Positions 6,461 through 6,542 of a DNA stretch of 6,542 nucleotides are shown here, piece after piece (the first letter of the stretch is position 1; each line of letters begins with the position of its first letter). The notes beneath the pieces were generated by a model. The model had not been told where the DNA came from, did not search any database, and saw nothing but the letters and a program-made list of their open reading frames with translations. Origin of the DNA: Peptococcaceae bacterium (GTDB lineage: Bacteria; Bacillota; DSM-12270; Thermacetogeniales; Thermacetogeniaceae); contig PKYJ01000142.1 in assembly GCA_003132605.1 (NCBI GenBank), positions 1 to 6,542 of the forward strand, given 5' to 3'. Both the position numbers and the translations under genes were made by a program.

Positions 6461-6537
6461 GTGTGGTGATTTTAACATCAGGTATCAGACATCTTAAATG
6501 AAGGCATGCAAGTCTTTCATCTGGCATCTGACCTCTG
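6437..6537. repeat. 11 bp inverted repeat enclosing a smaller hairpin
   Basis: CAGAGGTCAGA at 6437-6447 is the exact reverse complement of TCTGACCTCTG at 6527-6537, with 79 bp between. Inside, ATGAAGG (6498-6504) can pair with CTTTCAT (6514-6520) using one G-U pair. The arms carry the same GAGGTCAGA word as the preceding repeat tract. There is no T-run, so it is not a standard intrinsic terminator. No open frame or transposase is inside. Confidence 0.55.
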
Positions 6538-6542
6538 GCATC
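6520..6542. repeat. Direct repeat TCTGGCATC at 14 bp period, running into the window end
   Basis: TCTGGCATC occurs at 6520-6528 and 6534-6542, separated by TGACC. The second copy ends exactly at the window edge, so the array may continue. The unit is related to the right arm of the inverted repeat, and read on the minus strand it alternates GATGCCAGA with GGTCA. Confidence 0.5.

Noticed and set aside
6297..6527. Minus-strand 76-codon open frame at the right end
   Set aside because: It overlaps the radA end and the repeat tract, its residues reflect the repeated words, and no ribosome-binding site is evident.

Overview
The window is an ordinary chromosomal stretch of a bacterium with a GC-rich coding fraction. 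All real genes are on the + strand. The three complete genes all appear to start with non-ATG codons (TTG or GTG), with purine-rich Shine-Dalgarno sequences. Two of them have AT-rich, sigma70/sigmaA-type promoters upstream. This, together with the UPF0182 and RadA sequence types, suggests a GC-rich member of the Firmicutes (Moorella/Pelotomaculum/Desulfotomaculum-like). A deltaproteobacterium of the Geobacter type cannot be excluded, and the taxonomic call is inference only.

Layout. Positions 1-1299 hold the 3' two-thirds of a YyaL/SPATA20-type gene (DUF255 thioredoxin-like plus six-hairpin glycosidase-like domain), cut at the left edge. An 86 bp gap follows, carrying a promoter with a perfect TATAAT. 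Next is a complete UPF0182 gene (1386-4160), encoding a protein with seven predicted membrane helices and a very large extracytoplasmic part. After 45 bp comes a 184-codon gene (4206-4760) whose first half looks like a HicB-type antitoxin domain. Its second half resembles, more weakly, the HicA toxin fold, so it may be a one-polypeptide toxin-antitoxin-like fusion. A 184 bp AT-rich spacer (4761-4944) has paired odd palindromes, a short hairpin and overlapping TATAAT boxes. It leads into a complete radA/sms gene (4945-6360) with its zinc finger, ATPase and Lon-like domains intact. The last 182 bp (6361-6542) contain no credible gene. They hold a purine-rich degenerate repeat tract and an 11 bp inverted repeat enclosing a smaller hairpin.

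The genes do not form an obvious pathway. RadA works in recombination-dependent DNA repair. UPF0182 proteins have no established function. YyaL-type proteins are poorly characterised. The HicB-like gene may be co-transcribed with the UPF0182 gene, since no terminator or promoter is seen between them, while radA appears to have its own promoter. I found no CRISPR array, tRNA, rRNA or insertion sequence. The items most worth a second look are the HicB-like fusion protein, the possible palindromic insertion inside the YyaL-type gene, and the repeat structures on either side of radA.
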